From Candidatus Omnitrophota bacterium (GTDB taxonomy: Bacteria > Omnitrophota > Gorgyraeia > Zapsychrales > JANLHA01): DNA of 60,471 nucleotides. This document shows positions 25,528 through 34,770 of this stretch, piece after piece (the stretch's first letter is position 1; the number at the start of each line of letters is the position of its first letter). The DNA lies in NCBI GenBank assembly GCA_029560465.1, contig JAKQKX010000006.1, forward strand, positions 1-60,471. The letters run 5' to 3'. The position numbers and the translations under genes are program-made. The notes beneath the pieces were generated by a model, which saw only the letters and a list, made by a program, of their open reading frames with translations, did not search any database and had not been told where the DNA came from.

Positions 25528-25734
25528 ATGCAAGGAGGACTGTCAGTGAAAAAGAGGATGACCATTACAGAGGTCGCGGAGGTTGTGGGGATAAGCCCTA
25601 AAACTTTGGCACGCTGGGAGAAAGTCGGTAAAATCCGCCGGCCCAAGCGTGATTGGAGGGGGTGGCGGGTTTATGATGAACAGGACATTCGTGAAATCAA
25701 AGATTTTCATGAAACTTTGTTTGAAGTTGAATAA
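25528..25734 (+). CDS. Small MerR-type helix-turn-helix protein
   Basis: 68 residues, essentially one winged HTH: MTITEVAEVVGISPKTLARW then GWRVYDEQDI, as in MerR/excisionase N-terminal domains, with no effector domain. It is probably a DNA-binding regulator of the operon it heads. An alternative GTG start at 25546 has a better ribosome site (AAGGAGG, 9-base spacer) than the ATG at 25528. It follows the sigma-54 promoter and precedes the export gene by 28 bases. Confidence 0.8.
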   Translation: MQGGLSVKKRMTITEVAEVVGISPKTLARWEKVGKIRRPKRDWRGWRVYDEQDIREIKDFHETLFEVE

Positions 25735-25762
25735 TCTGATTTTATTTTAAGGAGATTGAGAA

Positions 25763-26590
25763 ATGAATATAAAAAATAGTGTATCTGTCAGTGCTGTTGT
25801 CCTTTCCCTTCTGGTCATGAATCCGCAGGCTTTGGCGCAAAATTTTACGAATTGGAGTCCTGACGGCGGTTCGCAGGAAGCGCCGTCCAAGCTGACAAGC
25901 GAAGAAGAAAAAATTAATGATGTCCTTAACCGGGTTGCCGCCGAAGGGATTGCGGATGATTCCGTGGAAGCCGTTGAGGAAATGCTTCCCGGCCAAGAGG
26001 GGAGCAGCCGCTACACCTTGGGCCCGACTGATGTGATACAAGTGAGTGTTATGCGGCACCCGGAGGTGAGTGGGGATTATTTTATTAATCAGGAAGGCAA
26101 GATCCAATATGAATTTGTCGGCGATATACAAATAACAGGAAAGACCAAGGATGAGGCCGCCAAACTGATTGCAGAAAAATTATCAGAATATATTATTTCT
26201 CCGGAAGTCTCTGTTAAAATTACAGGGTACAACAGCAAGGTGGTTTATGTTGTGGGTGAAGTGGGCCGTCCCGGCAAGATTTTTATGCGCGGGGACACCA
26301 TCTCGATCAGGGAAGCGTTGATGCAGGCGGGGCTCCCGCAACTCACCGGAGTCACTCGCAAAAGCCGGCTCATCACCCCGTCGGAATCAGGGAAGGCGGA
26401 CATCCGGAAAGTCGATGTGTACGCACTTTTGTATGAAGGGGATTTGAGGGAAAACCTGGAGATGAAACCGGGGGACGTGATTTACATCCCGGCGACGTTC
26501 TTGACAAAAGCCATGCGGGCGATCCAGCCGGTGGCCGCTCCGATCGGAACAGCCGCCAGCACCGGCCGGACGGTGACGACCGGGTTCTAG
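25763..26590 (+). CDS. Polysaccharide export protein, Wza/EpsA type (exosortase-locus class)
   Basis: 275 residues. A signal peptide (cut near ALAQ) is followed by the Poly_export domain (YTLGPTDVIQVSVMRHPEVS, then GKIQYEFVGDIQITGKTKDE) and a SLBB domain (VYVVGEVGRPGKI and REALMQAGLP, then MKPGDVIYIP). It should build the periplasmic/outer-membrane channel for the exopolysaccharide. A lipobox is not evident, unlike E. coli Wza. It is the first structural gene of the locus, with an AAGGAG ribosome site. Confidence 0.9.
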   Translation: MNIKNSVSVSAVVLSLLVMNPQALAQNFTNWSPDGGSQEAPSKLTSEEEKINDVLNRVAAEGIADDSVEAVEEMLPGQEGSSRYTLGPTDVIQVSVMRHPEVSGDYFINQEGKIQYEFVGDIQITGKTKDEAAKLIAEKLSEYIISPEVSVKITGYNSKVVYVVGEVGRPGKIFMRGDTISIREALMQAGLPQLTGVTRKSRLITPSESGKADIRKVDVYALLYEGDLRENLEMKPGDVIYIPATFLTKAMRAIQPVAAPIGTAASTGRTVTTGF

Positions 26591-26681
26591 CTCCGGCAGG
26601 ATTGTTACGGTCCCGTGTGGGGATCCGAACGGATTTGAGAACAGATTTGCACAACCGAGTACTAAAATTAAGGAAGGGAAC

Positions 26682-27962
26682 ATGGCCGAATTTAATGCAG
26701 ATACAATGTCTTTCATGGCGTATTTAAAGATGTTTTTTCGCCGGAAAGAGCTGGTGATTATCCCCATGCTTTTAGGCTTGTCGTTGGGGATTTGCGCCGG
26801 GATCTTGTTGCCTAAGAAATACCTCTCTTCGACGGTTATCTTGGTCGAAGAGGGCAAAACCGATAACCCGCTTTTCAGCGAGCTGGCGGTTTCGTCGACG
26901 GTTCAGCAGCGCATGAACACGATTAAGGAATCCATGCTCGGGTGGACGAGCCTGGTGGAACTGGTCAAGAGGCTTCACCTGGATCAAAACGTGAAGACGC
27001 GCCAGCAGTTTGAAGCCCTCATTTTGGGGATCCGGAAAGATATTATGATACGCCTCCGGGCGAATAATATCCTCGAACTGGCGTATGTCGGGCTTGATCC
27101 CGTCCAGACGCAGGCTGTCGTGCAGAATATTACGGATATTTTTATCGAACGCAACAAAAAGATTCAAACCCAGGAAACCCAGGACGCGATCACGTTTATT
27201 GAACAGCAGCTCAAAATTTATAAGGGCAAGATCAAATCCGCGGAAATCGCGGAACTTCAGGACAAGCTCGATGAGCTGATGATCGATTCAACAGAAAAAC
27301 ATCCTTTGGTCAGGCAGATTCTGGAAAAGATGAATATCCAGAAAGCGGAACTGGAGGCGGAAAACCTCCAATACACCAAACCTGATAAACTGGAAAAGGA
27401 AACAAGCAATCCGCTTATTTCCAGCATTAAGGCCGCGCTGGATAAGATGGAAGGGGCGCCCGTGGACGCGTCCAAGGCCAGGACAGCCGAGGAGGGCGAT
27501 CTTTATAAAATTATGCTTTTGAACACCGTGGCCGCCCGGGACGTGCGCGTGAACGAGCAAATTTATAACATGCTCCTTCAGCGCTTGGAAACGGCCAAAA
27601 TAACCCAGAGCCTCCAGTTATCCAAGGAGGGGACAAAATACACCATCCTGGACCCGCCGCGCGTGCCCCTGCAGCCGTTTCAGCCCAACCGGACTCTGGT
27701 CGCGCTTATCGGCGCTGTGATAGGCTTGGCGCTGGGTATCGGCCTTGTGTTTTTGCTGGAGTTTTTAGATAAGTCTTTTATTGACGTCGAGGAAGCCAAA
27801 GATTTTCTCGGCGTGCCGCTTTTAGGGGCGATTTCTAAAATAGAAACCGAGGTCACGGTCCGGATGGAACGGGAAAAACAGGTCTGGATGTATGCCGTGA
27901 CTGTGTTGGGCAGCGCAATTTTGGTGATAGTTACAATAGCGGTTGAGAACTTTTTGAAATAA
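26682..27962 (+). CDS. Chain-length determinant (Wzz/GumC-like) of the exosortase-type locus
   Basis: 426 residues. It has membrane helices at about 24-44, 344-366 and 402-422, with a long periplasmic coiled-coil region between the first two (FIEQQLKIYKGKIKSAEIAE and similar). The Pro-rich motif PPRVPLQPFQPNR before the second helix is the Wzz signature. It is a polysaccharide co-polymerase controlling chain length and contacting the exporter. The kinase domain is on a separate gene (29276), as usual in PEP-CTERM-associated loci. Confidence 0.88.
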   Translation: MAEFNADTMSFMAYLKMFFRRKELVIIPMLLGLSLGICAGILLPKKYLSSTVILVEEGKTDNPLFSELAVSSTVQQRMNTIKESMLGWTSLVELVKRLHLDQNVKTRQQFEALILGIRKDIMIRLRANNILELAYVGLDPVQTQAVVQNITDIFIERNKKIQTQETQDAITFIEQQLKIYKGKIKSAEIAELQDKLDELMIDSTEKHPLVRQILEKMNIQKAELEAENLQYTKPDKLEKETSNPLISSIKAALDKMEGAPVDASKARTAEEGDLYKIMLLNTVAARDVRVNEQIYNMLLQRLETAKITQSLQLSKEGTKYTILDPPRVPLQPFQPNRTLVALIGAVIGLALGIGLVFLLEFLDKSFIDVEEAKDFLGVPLLGAISKIETEVTVRMEREKQVWMYAVTVLGSAILVIVTIAVENFLK

Positions 27963-28019
27963 ACATGGCTCATGAGCGGGGCCGGCCCCGGGATATCCGG
28001 GCGGGCCAGGGGTGAATGC

Positions 28020-28925
28020 ATGTACAAGAAACATTATGGGTTTAAAGAAACGCCGTTTAACTTAACGCCGAACTCGAAGTTTTTCTACGCCAGCGCGAAG
28101 CACACGGAAGCGATCAGCACCCTGGTTTACGCGATCCGGGAGCGGAAAGGTTTCGTCGTCATCACCGGGGATATCGGCTCTGGCAAAACGACCATCTGCC
28201 GCACGCTTTTAAACCAGCTGGATACGAACACCGAAGTCGTTTTGGTCACGAACACGCATATCAGCGGCAAGGACCTGTTGACCACGATTTTGGATGACTT
28301 GGACATCGAGTATGTGCCGGGGTCAAAGGCCAAACTGTTATCCCAGCTGAACTATTATTTGATCGAGCAGTTGCGCAGCGACCGGAATATCGTGCTGATC
28401 CTTGATGAGGCGCAAAATTTGGCGGCTTCGGTGCTTGAAGAAGTGCGCATGCTTTCGAATCTTGAAACCGAGAATGAGAAATTGATCCAGATTATTTTTA
28501 TCGGCCAGCCGGAGTTGAAGAAAAAACTGGCCTTGGCGAGCCTGGAACAGTTGCGCCAGAGGATCGCGGTCTTTTATCATCTGGTCCCGCTCTCCTATAA
28601 AGAAACCCACGAATATATTCTGCACCGTTTGAAGATCGCCAGTGAAAGCGACCGTCGGTATTTCACCGATGAGGCTCTGGAATTGGTCTGGAAATACTCT
28701 AAAGGGGTGCCGCGGCTGGTGAACCAGATTTGCGACAGCGCTTTGTTGACCGGTTATATCGCCGGGGTCGAAGAAATCTCGGCGGAGATCATGCTGGAAG
28801 TTATTAATGAATCGCCCATGAACCAGATATCGGCCGGAACGTCCCGGGCGATTCAGAAACTCGATCAGGTTGAGCATGAAAAGTATGAACGGGAGAGCCT
28901 GAATATTAAGATTCCGGAGATTTGA
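28020..28925 (+). CDS. ExeA/GspA-like AAA ATPase of the exosortase locus
   Basis: 301 residues. MYKKHYGFKETPFNLTPN is the standard N-terminus of this ATPase family, followed by Walker A GDIGSGKTT, Walker B VLILDEAQN, sensor region IIFIGQPEL and C-terminal YILHRLKIA. These genes recur in exosortase-linked polysaccharide loci, presumably powering assembly or export at the inner membrane. The start was set at the second in-frame ATG, which begins the conserved part; 16 extra Gly/Pro-rich codons upstream look non-coding. Confidence 0.88.
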   Translation: MYKKHYGFKETPFNLTPNSKFFYASAKHTEAISTLVYAIRERKGFVVITGDIGSGKTTICRTLLNQLDTNTEVVLVTNTHISGKDLLTTILDDLDIEYVPGSKAKLLSQLNYYLIEQLRSDRNIVLILDEAQNLAASVLEEVRMLSNLETENEKLIQIIFIGQPELKKKLALASLEQLRQRIAVFYHLVPLSYKETHEYILHRLKIASESDRRYFTDEALELVWKYSKGVPRLVNQICDSALLTGYIAGVEEISAEIMLEVINESPMNQISAGTSRAIQKLDQVEHEKYERESLNIKIPEI

Positions 28926-28928
28926 CAC

Positions 28929-29174
28929 ATGATGGAACGGACAGCCAGACATGAAGCGCATCCGGTTCCTTTTCGGCCCGGGGAAGGCGGGCGATGGGGC
29001 CGCGTAACGCTGGCATGTTCCGGGGACGAGCCGTTGTCCGGCCCGAAGAACACGTGGCTTGAGATGGCTTATCATGAAGGATACCTTTCCCGGAGAAAAT
29101 TCCGGGAACTTAAAAAGAGATATGAAAAGGTCTATGCCTTGATGACGCAAAGACGCAACGGCGTCCCGTCGTAA
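28929..29174 (+). CDS. Small protein of unknown function
   Basis: 81 residues. Gly/Pro-rich N-terminal half, then an amphipathic, charged helical C-terminus (WLEMAYHEGYLSRRKFRELK). It lies 3 bases after the ATPase stop, so it is probably part of the operon. No family is recognised. It may bind a partner through the helical part. Confidence 0.5.
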   Translation: MMERTARHEAHPVPFRPGEGGRWGRVTLACSGDEPLSGPKNTWLEMAYHEGYLSRRKFRELKKRYEKVYALMTQRRNGVPS

Positions 29175-29275
29175 TCAGGGGATAGGAAGTGGAACAACCA
29201 TTATTCAACGCGTAATCTTGCTCCGGGATGGGGCTGATGAAGGCCTAGGGCCCGACATGAAAGGACAGTATACTG

Positions 29276-30061
29276 ATGGGGAAATTGACAGAAGCCTTGA
29301 GAAAAGCAGCGGATGAACGGCTTGAGCGCATAGAAAAAATTAATAAATTAAAAACCCATGACCGGCTGGTCATCAAGAAAATGGGGGACTCCAAAGTCGA
29401 TCCCCGGGTCATCACCTACTTTGACCCCAAGTCCCCGATATCCGAGCAGTACAAGATCCTCCGGACGAATGTCCTTTCGCTGAACAAGATTAAAACGAAT
29501 AAAGCCATTGTCATTACCAGCGCCATCAACACGGAAGGGAAAACGGTGACCACCCTTAATCTTTCCATGACGATCGCTCAATCGGCGCAACAACCGAAAG
29601 TGCTTGTGATTGACGCGGACATGCGGCGGGGCCGGATCGCCCGTTATCTCGGGGTGGAACACAACGTGGGGCTCTCTGACGTTTTGCAGGGGAAAGCGAC
29701 CCTGGAAGAAGCCGTTTTCAAGATTGATGTCGAGAACCTTAATTTTATCGCGTCCGGACCGGTGCCGGAAAATCCTGCGGAACTCCTGGATTCTCAAGAA
29801 ATGAAAAATTTCCTGGGTGACCTTAAACGCCAGTTTGATTACATCATTATAGACACTCCCCCCATTATTGCGGTGACGGATTCCGGGATCCTCGGCGCGC
29901 AGGTTGACGGGGTCATCATGGTGATCCAGGCCGGCCGCACCCAGCGAGGGATCATCAAAAGGGCTTCCGAATTGCTTCACCAGTGCCATGCCAAGGTGTT
30001 GGGCCACGTGCTGACAAATATTGAGTATCATCTGCCGCAGTACATATACCGTTATTTGTAA
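29276..30061 (+). CDS. CpsD/CapB-type tyrosine kinase (BY-kinase)
   Basis: 261 residues. The P-loop kinase core shows Walker A SAINTEGKTVTT, Walker A' VLVIDADMRRG and Walker B IIIDTPPIIA. A short C-terminal tyrosine cluster (QYIYRYL) should be the autophosphorylation tail. It works with the chain-length protein to regulate polysaccharide length and export. The Walker A has Asn-Thr-Glu where Pro-Gly-Glu is common. Ribosome site AAAGGACAG. Confidence 0.88.
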   Translation: MGKLTEALRKAADERLERIEKINKLKTHDRLVIKKMGDSKVDPRVITYFDPKSPISEQYKILRTNVLSLNKIKTNKAIVITSAINTEGKTVTTLNLSMTIAQSAQQPKVLVIDADMRRGRIARYLGVEHNVGLSDVLQGKATLEEAVFKIDVENLNFIASGPVPENPAELLDSQEMKNFLGDLKRQFDYIIIDTPPIIAVTDSGILGAQVDGVIMVIQAGRTQRGIIKRASELLHQCHAKVLGHVLTNIEYHLPQYIYRYL

Positions 30062-30244
30062 TATTCCAAAGTCAGAGGATAACGCGGTTTTCTTTAAATA
30101 TTTAAAATATTAGTATAAATGTTTTTAAGGGGATAGTAAGCTAACACGCGGTCTGGGGGTTGAACGCCCCGTGAGAATAAAAGGCACTTATTTAAAATAA
30201 AGCTGTCATGCCGACGGCGGACGCGCGGGAAGGAGAATACATTC

Positions 30245-31189
30245 ATGGCTAAATTTTTGATTACCGGAGGGGCGGGGTTTATCGGGTCTAACATCGCCCA
30301 GAAGCTGCTGGGGGAAGGGCATTACGTGCGGGTGCTGGATAATTTTTATTCCGGCAAGGAGGAAAACCTCGCGTTTGTTGAGGGGCTGGACCCAGGAAGA
30401 TTTGAGCTGCACCGGGGGGATATCAGGGATAAGGACGCCTGCGAACGGGCCTGCCAGGGGATGGACTATGTCCTGCACCAGGCGGCCTTGCGGTCGGTGC
30501 CGAAATCCATGTCCGACCCGGAGAGTTATAATGACGTCAATATCAGCGGCATCCTGTTCATGCTGCAGGCCGCCACCAAGCATAAAATCAAACGTTTTGT
30601 TTTCGCCTCTTCCAGCTCTGTTTACGGGGACACCGACCAGTTTCCGGAACAGGAGACTTTTTATCCGCTCTTGATTTCCCCTTACGCGTTGAGCAAGCTG
30701 GCCGGAGAATATTATTGCCGGATTTTTTCAGAGAGCTTTGGTTTGGAAACCGTGTGTTTAAGGTATTTCAATGTTTTCGGCCCCCGCCAGGCGCTGGACG
30801 ATGAATACGCGGTCGTGATCCCGAAATTTATCCATTGCATCCTGAATGACGAGCCGCCGCCTGTTTTTGGGACAGGCAAGCAGTCCCGGGATTTCACTTT
30901 CATCGAGAACGTGGTTTCGGCGAATATTTTGGCGGCCACGGTCCCCGGGATCAAGCATGAAGTGCTGAACGTGGGCAACGGCGCGGACCACACGGTTCTC
31001 GAGCTCATCGCGGCGCTGAACAAAATTATCGGGAAGAACCTCGAGCCCAAGCTTCTACCCGTAAGGCCGGGGGACGTGTTCCGGACGCTGGCCGATATTT
31101 CCAAGATCAAGGATAAGATCGGCTACAAACCGCTTATCGCGTTTGAAGAAGGGTTGCGGAAGACCGTAGCGTATTTTAAGAGTTTGTAA
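30245..31189 (+). CDS. NAD-dependent UDP-sugar 4-epimerase (WbpP/GalE-like)
   Basis: 314 residues of the short-chain dehydrogenase type: Rossmann motif GGAGFIGSNIA, ASSSSVYGD and catalytic YALSK (Tyr-x-x-x-Lys). SVPKSMSDP and the C-terminal RPGDVFRTLADISK are typical of UDP-GlcNAc/GalNAc 4-epimerases of the WbpP group. It should make an activated hexose or HexNAc for the polymer. The 183-base gap before it holds only a short GGGG/CCCC hairpin. Confidence 0.85.
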   Translation: MAKFLITGGAGFIGSNIAQKLLGEGHYVRVLDNFYSGKEENLAFVEGLDPGRFELHRGDIRDKDACERACQGMDYVLHQAALRSVPKSMSDPESYNDVNISGILFMLQAATKHKIKRFVFASSSSVYGDTDQFPEQETFYPLLISPYALSKLAGEYYCRIFSESFGLETVCLRYFNVFGPRQALDDEYAVVIPKFIHCILNDEPPPVFGTGKQSRDFTFIENVVSANILAATVPGIKHEVLNVGNGADHTVLELIAALNKIIGKNLEPKLLPVRPGDVFRTLADISKIKDKIGYKPLIAFEEGLRKTVAYFKSL

Positions 31190-31192
31190 GGG

Positions 31193-31633
31193 ATGAAAAT
31201 ATCACGGCGTTTCTGGTTGGTGTTGACCTTTTCTTACATGCTGGCCATCCTGTGGAGCTCAACGATTCCCAGTTCATCCGATACGGAAGGGTTTTCCAAA
31301 AGGGGGCTGGTGATGAATCTTTTGCATATCCCGGCGTATTCCATTTTGACTTATTTTTTCCTGCGGACATTCTATGCGTTCCGTATTTTAGGCAACCACA
31401 CGATATCTTCACATCATGCCGGGGATAAAACGGATGTCGAGAAATTTTTCTCGCTGACGGACCCTATCAGGATTATCCAAATCTTGGCTTTCGCGGTCGC
31501 GGTGTGTTTCGGGATTTTGAACGAATTTGTCCAGGCGCATATCCCGGGCCGGGAATTCTCAATCGGGGATATGTTGAGAAATGCGCTGGGCGCGGGCCTG
31601 ACGTTGTTTTTTTACAGAAATGGGGAAGGTTAA
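31193..31633 (+). CDS. VanZ-like membrane protein
   Basis: 146 residues, four membrane segments with the VanZ pattern: WSSTIPSSS after the first helix, LLHIPAYSILTYFFL, FGILNEFVQAHIPGREFSIG and DMLRNALGA. VanZ-like proteins are frequent in exosortase-linked polysaccharide loci, where their role is undefined. It begins 3 bases after the epimerase stop. Confidence 0.85.
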   Translation: MKISRRFWLVLTFSYMLAILWSSTIPSSSDTEGFSKRGLVMNLLHIPAYSILTYFFLRTFYAFRILGNHTISSHHAGDKTDVEKFFSLTDPIRIIQILAFAVAVCFGILNEFVQAHIPGREFSIGDMLRNALGAGLTLFFYRNGEG

Positions 31634-31649
31634 TAATTTAGTATAAGAT

Positions 31650-32711
31650 ATGCCTAATATAATTAGTTCGATCATTAATAATAAAAATTATTTCTACCCC
31701 CACATGCATCGTATTGGTTATTTGGGATGGGTTGGGCATCATAACTTGGGGGATGAGGCGCTGTTTATCGCCTTCCAGAAATTATTCCAACGGGCGCTGG
31801 TCTTGCCATATAAATTAAATGATAAATTCAAGAAGTTCGAAAAGGTCTGCCCCATCCCGTTATTTAAATCGGTTTGCCTTGGAGGGGGGACGCTTATTAA
31901 TTTTAATGAGTTGGCCCCTGAATTTGAATACATTCAGGGGAAGTATGCCAGTTCTTTTGTGTTTGGGAGCGGGGTCAGGAATCCTTCTTTTTGGGCCACG
32001 CGGGGAAAGCATAAAGACTCTATTCAGGATTGGGTTAGGATTTTGAGGCGGTGCGAATTCGTGGGCGTCCGCGGGCCCTTGTCTTATGGGTTGCTTAAAG
32101 ATAACGGATTGGATAACGTGAAAATTATCGGCGATTTGGCTCTTTCATTAGCCTCCGGCAGCGTGAAGCCGAAGAGCATGAATAAACGCGTGGGGATTAA
32201 TATCGGGATAAGCAATGGTCATGTCTGGGGCACAGAAGAGGAAATTTTGGAGAAGGTGGTCAGCCTTGGGGACGCGTTGCTTGATGATGGGTGGGGCATC
32301 ACTTTTCTTCCTGTCTGGGCCCGGGACCTCCCTTATATAAAACGGGCCGCTGAAAGAATGAAGAAAAAGGTCGACATCCTGCAGGACTTTTTATCGTTGG
32401 AAAAGACAATGCGTTTCCTGGAATCCTGTGATGTGTTCGTCGGTGAAAAGTTGCATTCGGTGATCCTGGCGATGGCCGCTTACACGCCGGCTATCATGCT
32501 TGAATACCGGCCCAAATGTCTGGATTTCATGCTTTCGATGGAGATGCCGGAATTTAATTTTAAAACAGACGCAATTAAGGTGCGTGATATTTTGGAAAAG
32601 GTCCACGGCTTGTATTCGAATATCCCGTATTATCAGGACAAAATCGCTGAAAAAATAAACTATTACGCCTCTTTGCAACGCTCCGCCGCGGAAGCGTTGA
32701 TGGCGTCCTAA
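31650..32711 (+). CDS. Polysaccharide pyruvyl transferase family protein
   Basis: 353 residues. LGWVGHHNLGDEALF near the start, VCLGGGTLIN and a C-terminal KLHSVILAMAAYTPAIMLEY with the conserved Lys-Leu-His are characteristic of the CsaB/polysaccharide pyruvyltransferase family. It would add pyruvate ketals from phosphoenolpyruvate to sugars, giving the polymer acidic groups. The ATG at 31650 has a poor ribosome site; the conserved region begins about 15 codons later. Confidence 0.8.
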   Translation: MPNIISSIINNKNYFYPHMHRIGYLGWVGHHNLGDEALFIAFQKLFQRALVLPYKLNDKFKKFEKVCPIPLFKSVCLGGGTLINFNELAPEFEYIQGKYASSFVFGSGVRNPSFWATRGKHKDSIQDWVRILRRCEFVGVRGPLSYGLLKDNGLDNVKIIGDLALSLASGSVKPKSMNKRVGINIGISNGHVWGTEEEILEKVVSLGDALLDDGWGITFLPVWARDLPYIKRAAERMKKKVDILQDFLSLEKTMRFLESCDVFVGEKLHSVILAMAAYTPAIMLEYRPKCLDFMLSMEMPEFNFKTDAIKVRDILEKVHGLYSNIPYYQDKIAEKINYYASLQRSAAEALMAS

Positions 32712-32727
32712 TTCAGCCTGGGATCAA

Positions 32728-33942
32728 ATGATGCGAATCAGTCAACCCAAAGTCATCCGGCAGCAACAAGATATCCTGTATTCCGTTGATGTGGAATCCG
32801 GAAACGGACAGCAGGTTTTATGGTACAGACTCGATAATACGTTCGCGGGTTTGTTGACGGATTCCTCTGACGCGTCCTTGGCGGCGCTTTTGATCCCGGC
32901 GATGGCCCTGGGTGAGGATATTTATGTGGATGGCCCGGTTTCGCCCAGGCTTATGCATAATTTTTCCGGACCGTATCAACGTTTATTGAGGCACATCATC
33001 CCCTGTCTGAAGCCCGTCCGGATTTATTCAGATGTGACGCCGGCAGAGAGGCCCCGGGGAACGGGCGTTGCGACAGGATTTTCAGCCGGCATTGATTCTT
33101 ATTGCACTTTGGCCGACTATTTCTATTCTCAAGTCCCGCGACATTTAAAGATTACGCATCTTCTTTACCATAACGTGGGCTCTCATGGGCGGGGAGAGAA
33201 AGGGGACCATTTATTTCAAAAACGTTTTCTGGCTTTAGAGCCGGTCGTGGCCCGGTTGGGGGTGCCGTTTATCAAGATTAATTCGAATATGGACTCATTT
33301 TACAATGAGCGGATTGGTTTTCATAAAACCCACACGTTGCGCAACGTTTCCGCGGCCTTACTGCTTCAAGGAGGAATAGGCCGGTATATTTATTCATCTT
33401 CATATGCTTTTACGGATATATTTGTCGGGGAGACTTATAGTATGGCCTACAGTGAGCCGGTCGCATTGCCGTTTTTATCCACGGAAACGTTTGAGGCTGT
33501 TTCTGCGGGCGGTGAATACACGCGCGTTGAAAAGACACTCCGCGTGTCGGATATCCCGGACTCGTATAATACGCTGGATGTTTGTGTGAGCGGGGAGAAG
33601 GCGGGGAATTGTTCCGTGTGCTGGAAATGCCTGCGCACGCTTTTAACTTTGGAGATCGCCGGCCGCATGGCCCGGTATTCGGCGTCATTTGACCTTGATG
33701 CTTATCGGCGTAAGAAAGAGGCTTACATAACGGAGGTGCTGAGAAGCCGAGACCCGTTATTAAAAGAAATCGTGCGATTCGCGGCCGACTGTGGCTATTC
33801 ATTCCCGGTTTTGCCATCCGTCCTGGGACGAATCTTGTATTGTTTGGATAGGATGAAATATATTATAAAAACTCCTCTTCGCGCGATCCGGGCATTGTGC
33901 CGCCGGCTCCTTGTGATCTTGAGAAGAAAGGGTCCCTGTTAA
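32728..33942 (+). CDS. PP-loop ATP-pyrophosphatase-like protein with a CxxCxxC site
   Basis: 404 residues. Residues about 112-125 (TGFSAGIDSYCTLA) match the PP-loop SxGxDS nucleotide-binding motif of the adenine nucleotide alpha-hydrolase superfamily (GMP synthetase, QueC, WbpG). A late CSVCWKCLRT looks like a Zn or Fe-S site. Such enzymes adenylylate a carbonyl or carboxyl and then add N or S. WbpG-type members aminate LPS sugars, which would fit this locus, but the sequence is not clearly WbpG. The N-terminal 110 residues are unrecognised. Confidence 0.6.
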   Translation: MMRISQPKVIRQQQDILYSVDVESGNGQQVLWYRLDNTFAGLLTDSSDASLAALLIPAMALGEDIYVDGPVSPRLMHNFSGPYQRLLRHIIPCLKPVRIYSDVTPAERPRGTGVATGFSAGIDSYCTLADYFYSQVPRHLKITHLLYHNVGSHGRGEKGDHLFQKRFLALEPVVARLGVPFIKINSNMDSFYNERIGFHKTHTLRNVSAALLLQGGIGRYIYSSSYAFTDIFVGETYSMAYSEPVALPFLSTETFEAVSAGGEYTRVEKTLRVSDIPDSYNTLDVCVSGEKAGNCSVCWKCLRTLLTLEIAGRMARYSASFDLDAYRRKKEAYITEVLRSRDPLLKEIVRFAADCGYSFPVLPSVLGRILYCLDRMKYIIKTPLRAIRALCRRLLVILRRKGPC

Positions 33943-33945
33943 TAT

Positions 33946-34770
33946 ATGTCCGCCCCGTTGACCGTCATCACCCCTGTATTGAACGGCGAACGGTTTATTG
34001 AGCGATGCCTGCTCAATGTCAGGGATCAGAATTGCGCCGGCCTGGAGCACCTTGTGATTGATGGCGGTTCGTCCGACCGGACACCGGAGATTGTCCGGGA
34101 TTGGCAGGCCCAGCTGCCGTATGTGCGGCTTGTCCCGGAAGCGCGTGACGGCCTGTCCGCGGGGCTGAACAGGGGGATCCGGGAAGCTTGTGGCAGGATT
34201 ATCGGTGTCTTGAACGTGGATGATTTTTATGAGCCCGGCGTGCTGAATGAGATCCTGGCGGTATTCCGAAACCTCCCGGAGCCGTCTTTGGCGGTTGGGA
34301 ACTGCCGTGTTTTAGACGGGGATGATAAGGAAATATATATTAATGTGCCTAAAGAGTTGCGTTATTATGACCTGTTGGCCGGTTCCCCTCATCCGGTGAA
34401 CCCTTCGGCTTATTTTTACCATAAATCTCTGCACGACCTTATCGGGTTATATGATGAGAACGAGAAGAGCGCGATGGACCTGGATTTCCTGATCCGGGCG
34501 GTGAGGGGTAGTTCCGTGAAATATGTCAATAAGATATGGGGGAATTACCGGCTTTATCCAGAGTCGTTAACCGGGCGGGCCATCGCCTCCGGGCTTGTTA
34601 AAGAAAATAACTTGCGAATCATTGGCCGCTATTTAGATAAAGAAAACTTTTTTGTGAAGATATATATACAAATGCTGCAATACCGCCGAGAATGGATTTA
34701 TAAATTACGTTTGCGGGGCAGCCCGTATAAACATAAGCTTATGAGGTTGTTGAAAAGAAGGATGGTATGA
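33946..34770 (+). CDS. Family 2 glycosyltransferase (WcaA-like)
   Basis: 274 residues with GT-A fold motifs: LTVITPVLNGERFIERCL, HLVIDGGSSDRT and the metal-binding NVDD in IIGVLNVDDFYEP. It is an inverting transferase adding one sugar to the lipid-linked repeat unit at the inner face of the membrane. Donor and linkage are not readable. It begins 3 bases after the PP-loop gene and overlaps the flippase by 4 bases. Confidence 0.88.
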   Translation: MSAPLTVITPVLNGERFIERCLLNVRDQNCAGLEHLVIDGGSSDRTPEIVRDWQAQLPYVRLVPEARDGLSAGLNRGIREACGRIIGVLNVDDFYEPGVLNEILAVFRNLPEPSLAVGNCRVLDGDDKEIYINVPKELRYYDLLAGSPHPVNPSAYFYHKSLHDLIGLYDENEKSAMDLDFLIRAVRGSSVKYVNKIWGNYRLYPESLTGRAIASGLVKENNLRIIGRYLDKENFFVKIYIQMLQYRREWIYKLRLRGSPYKHKLMRLLKRRMV

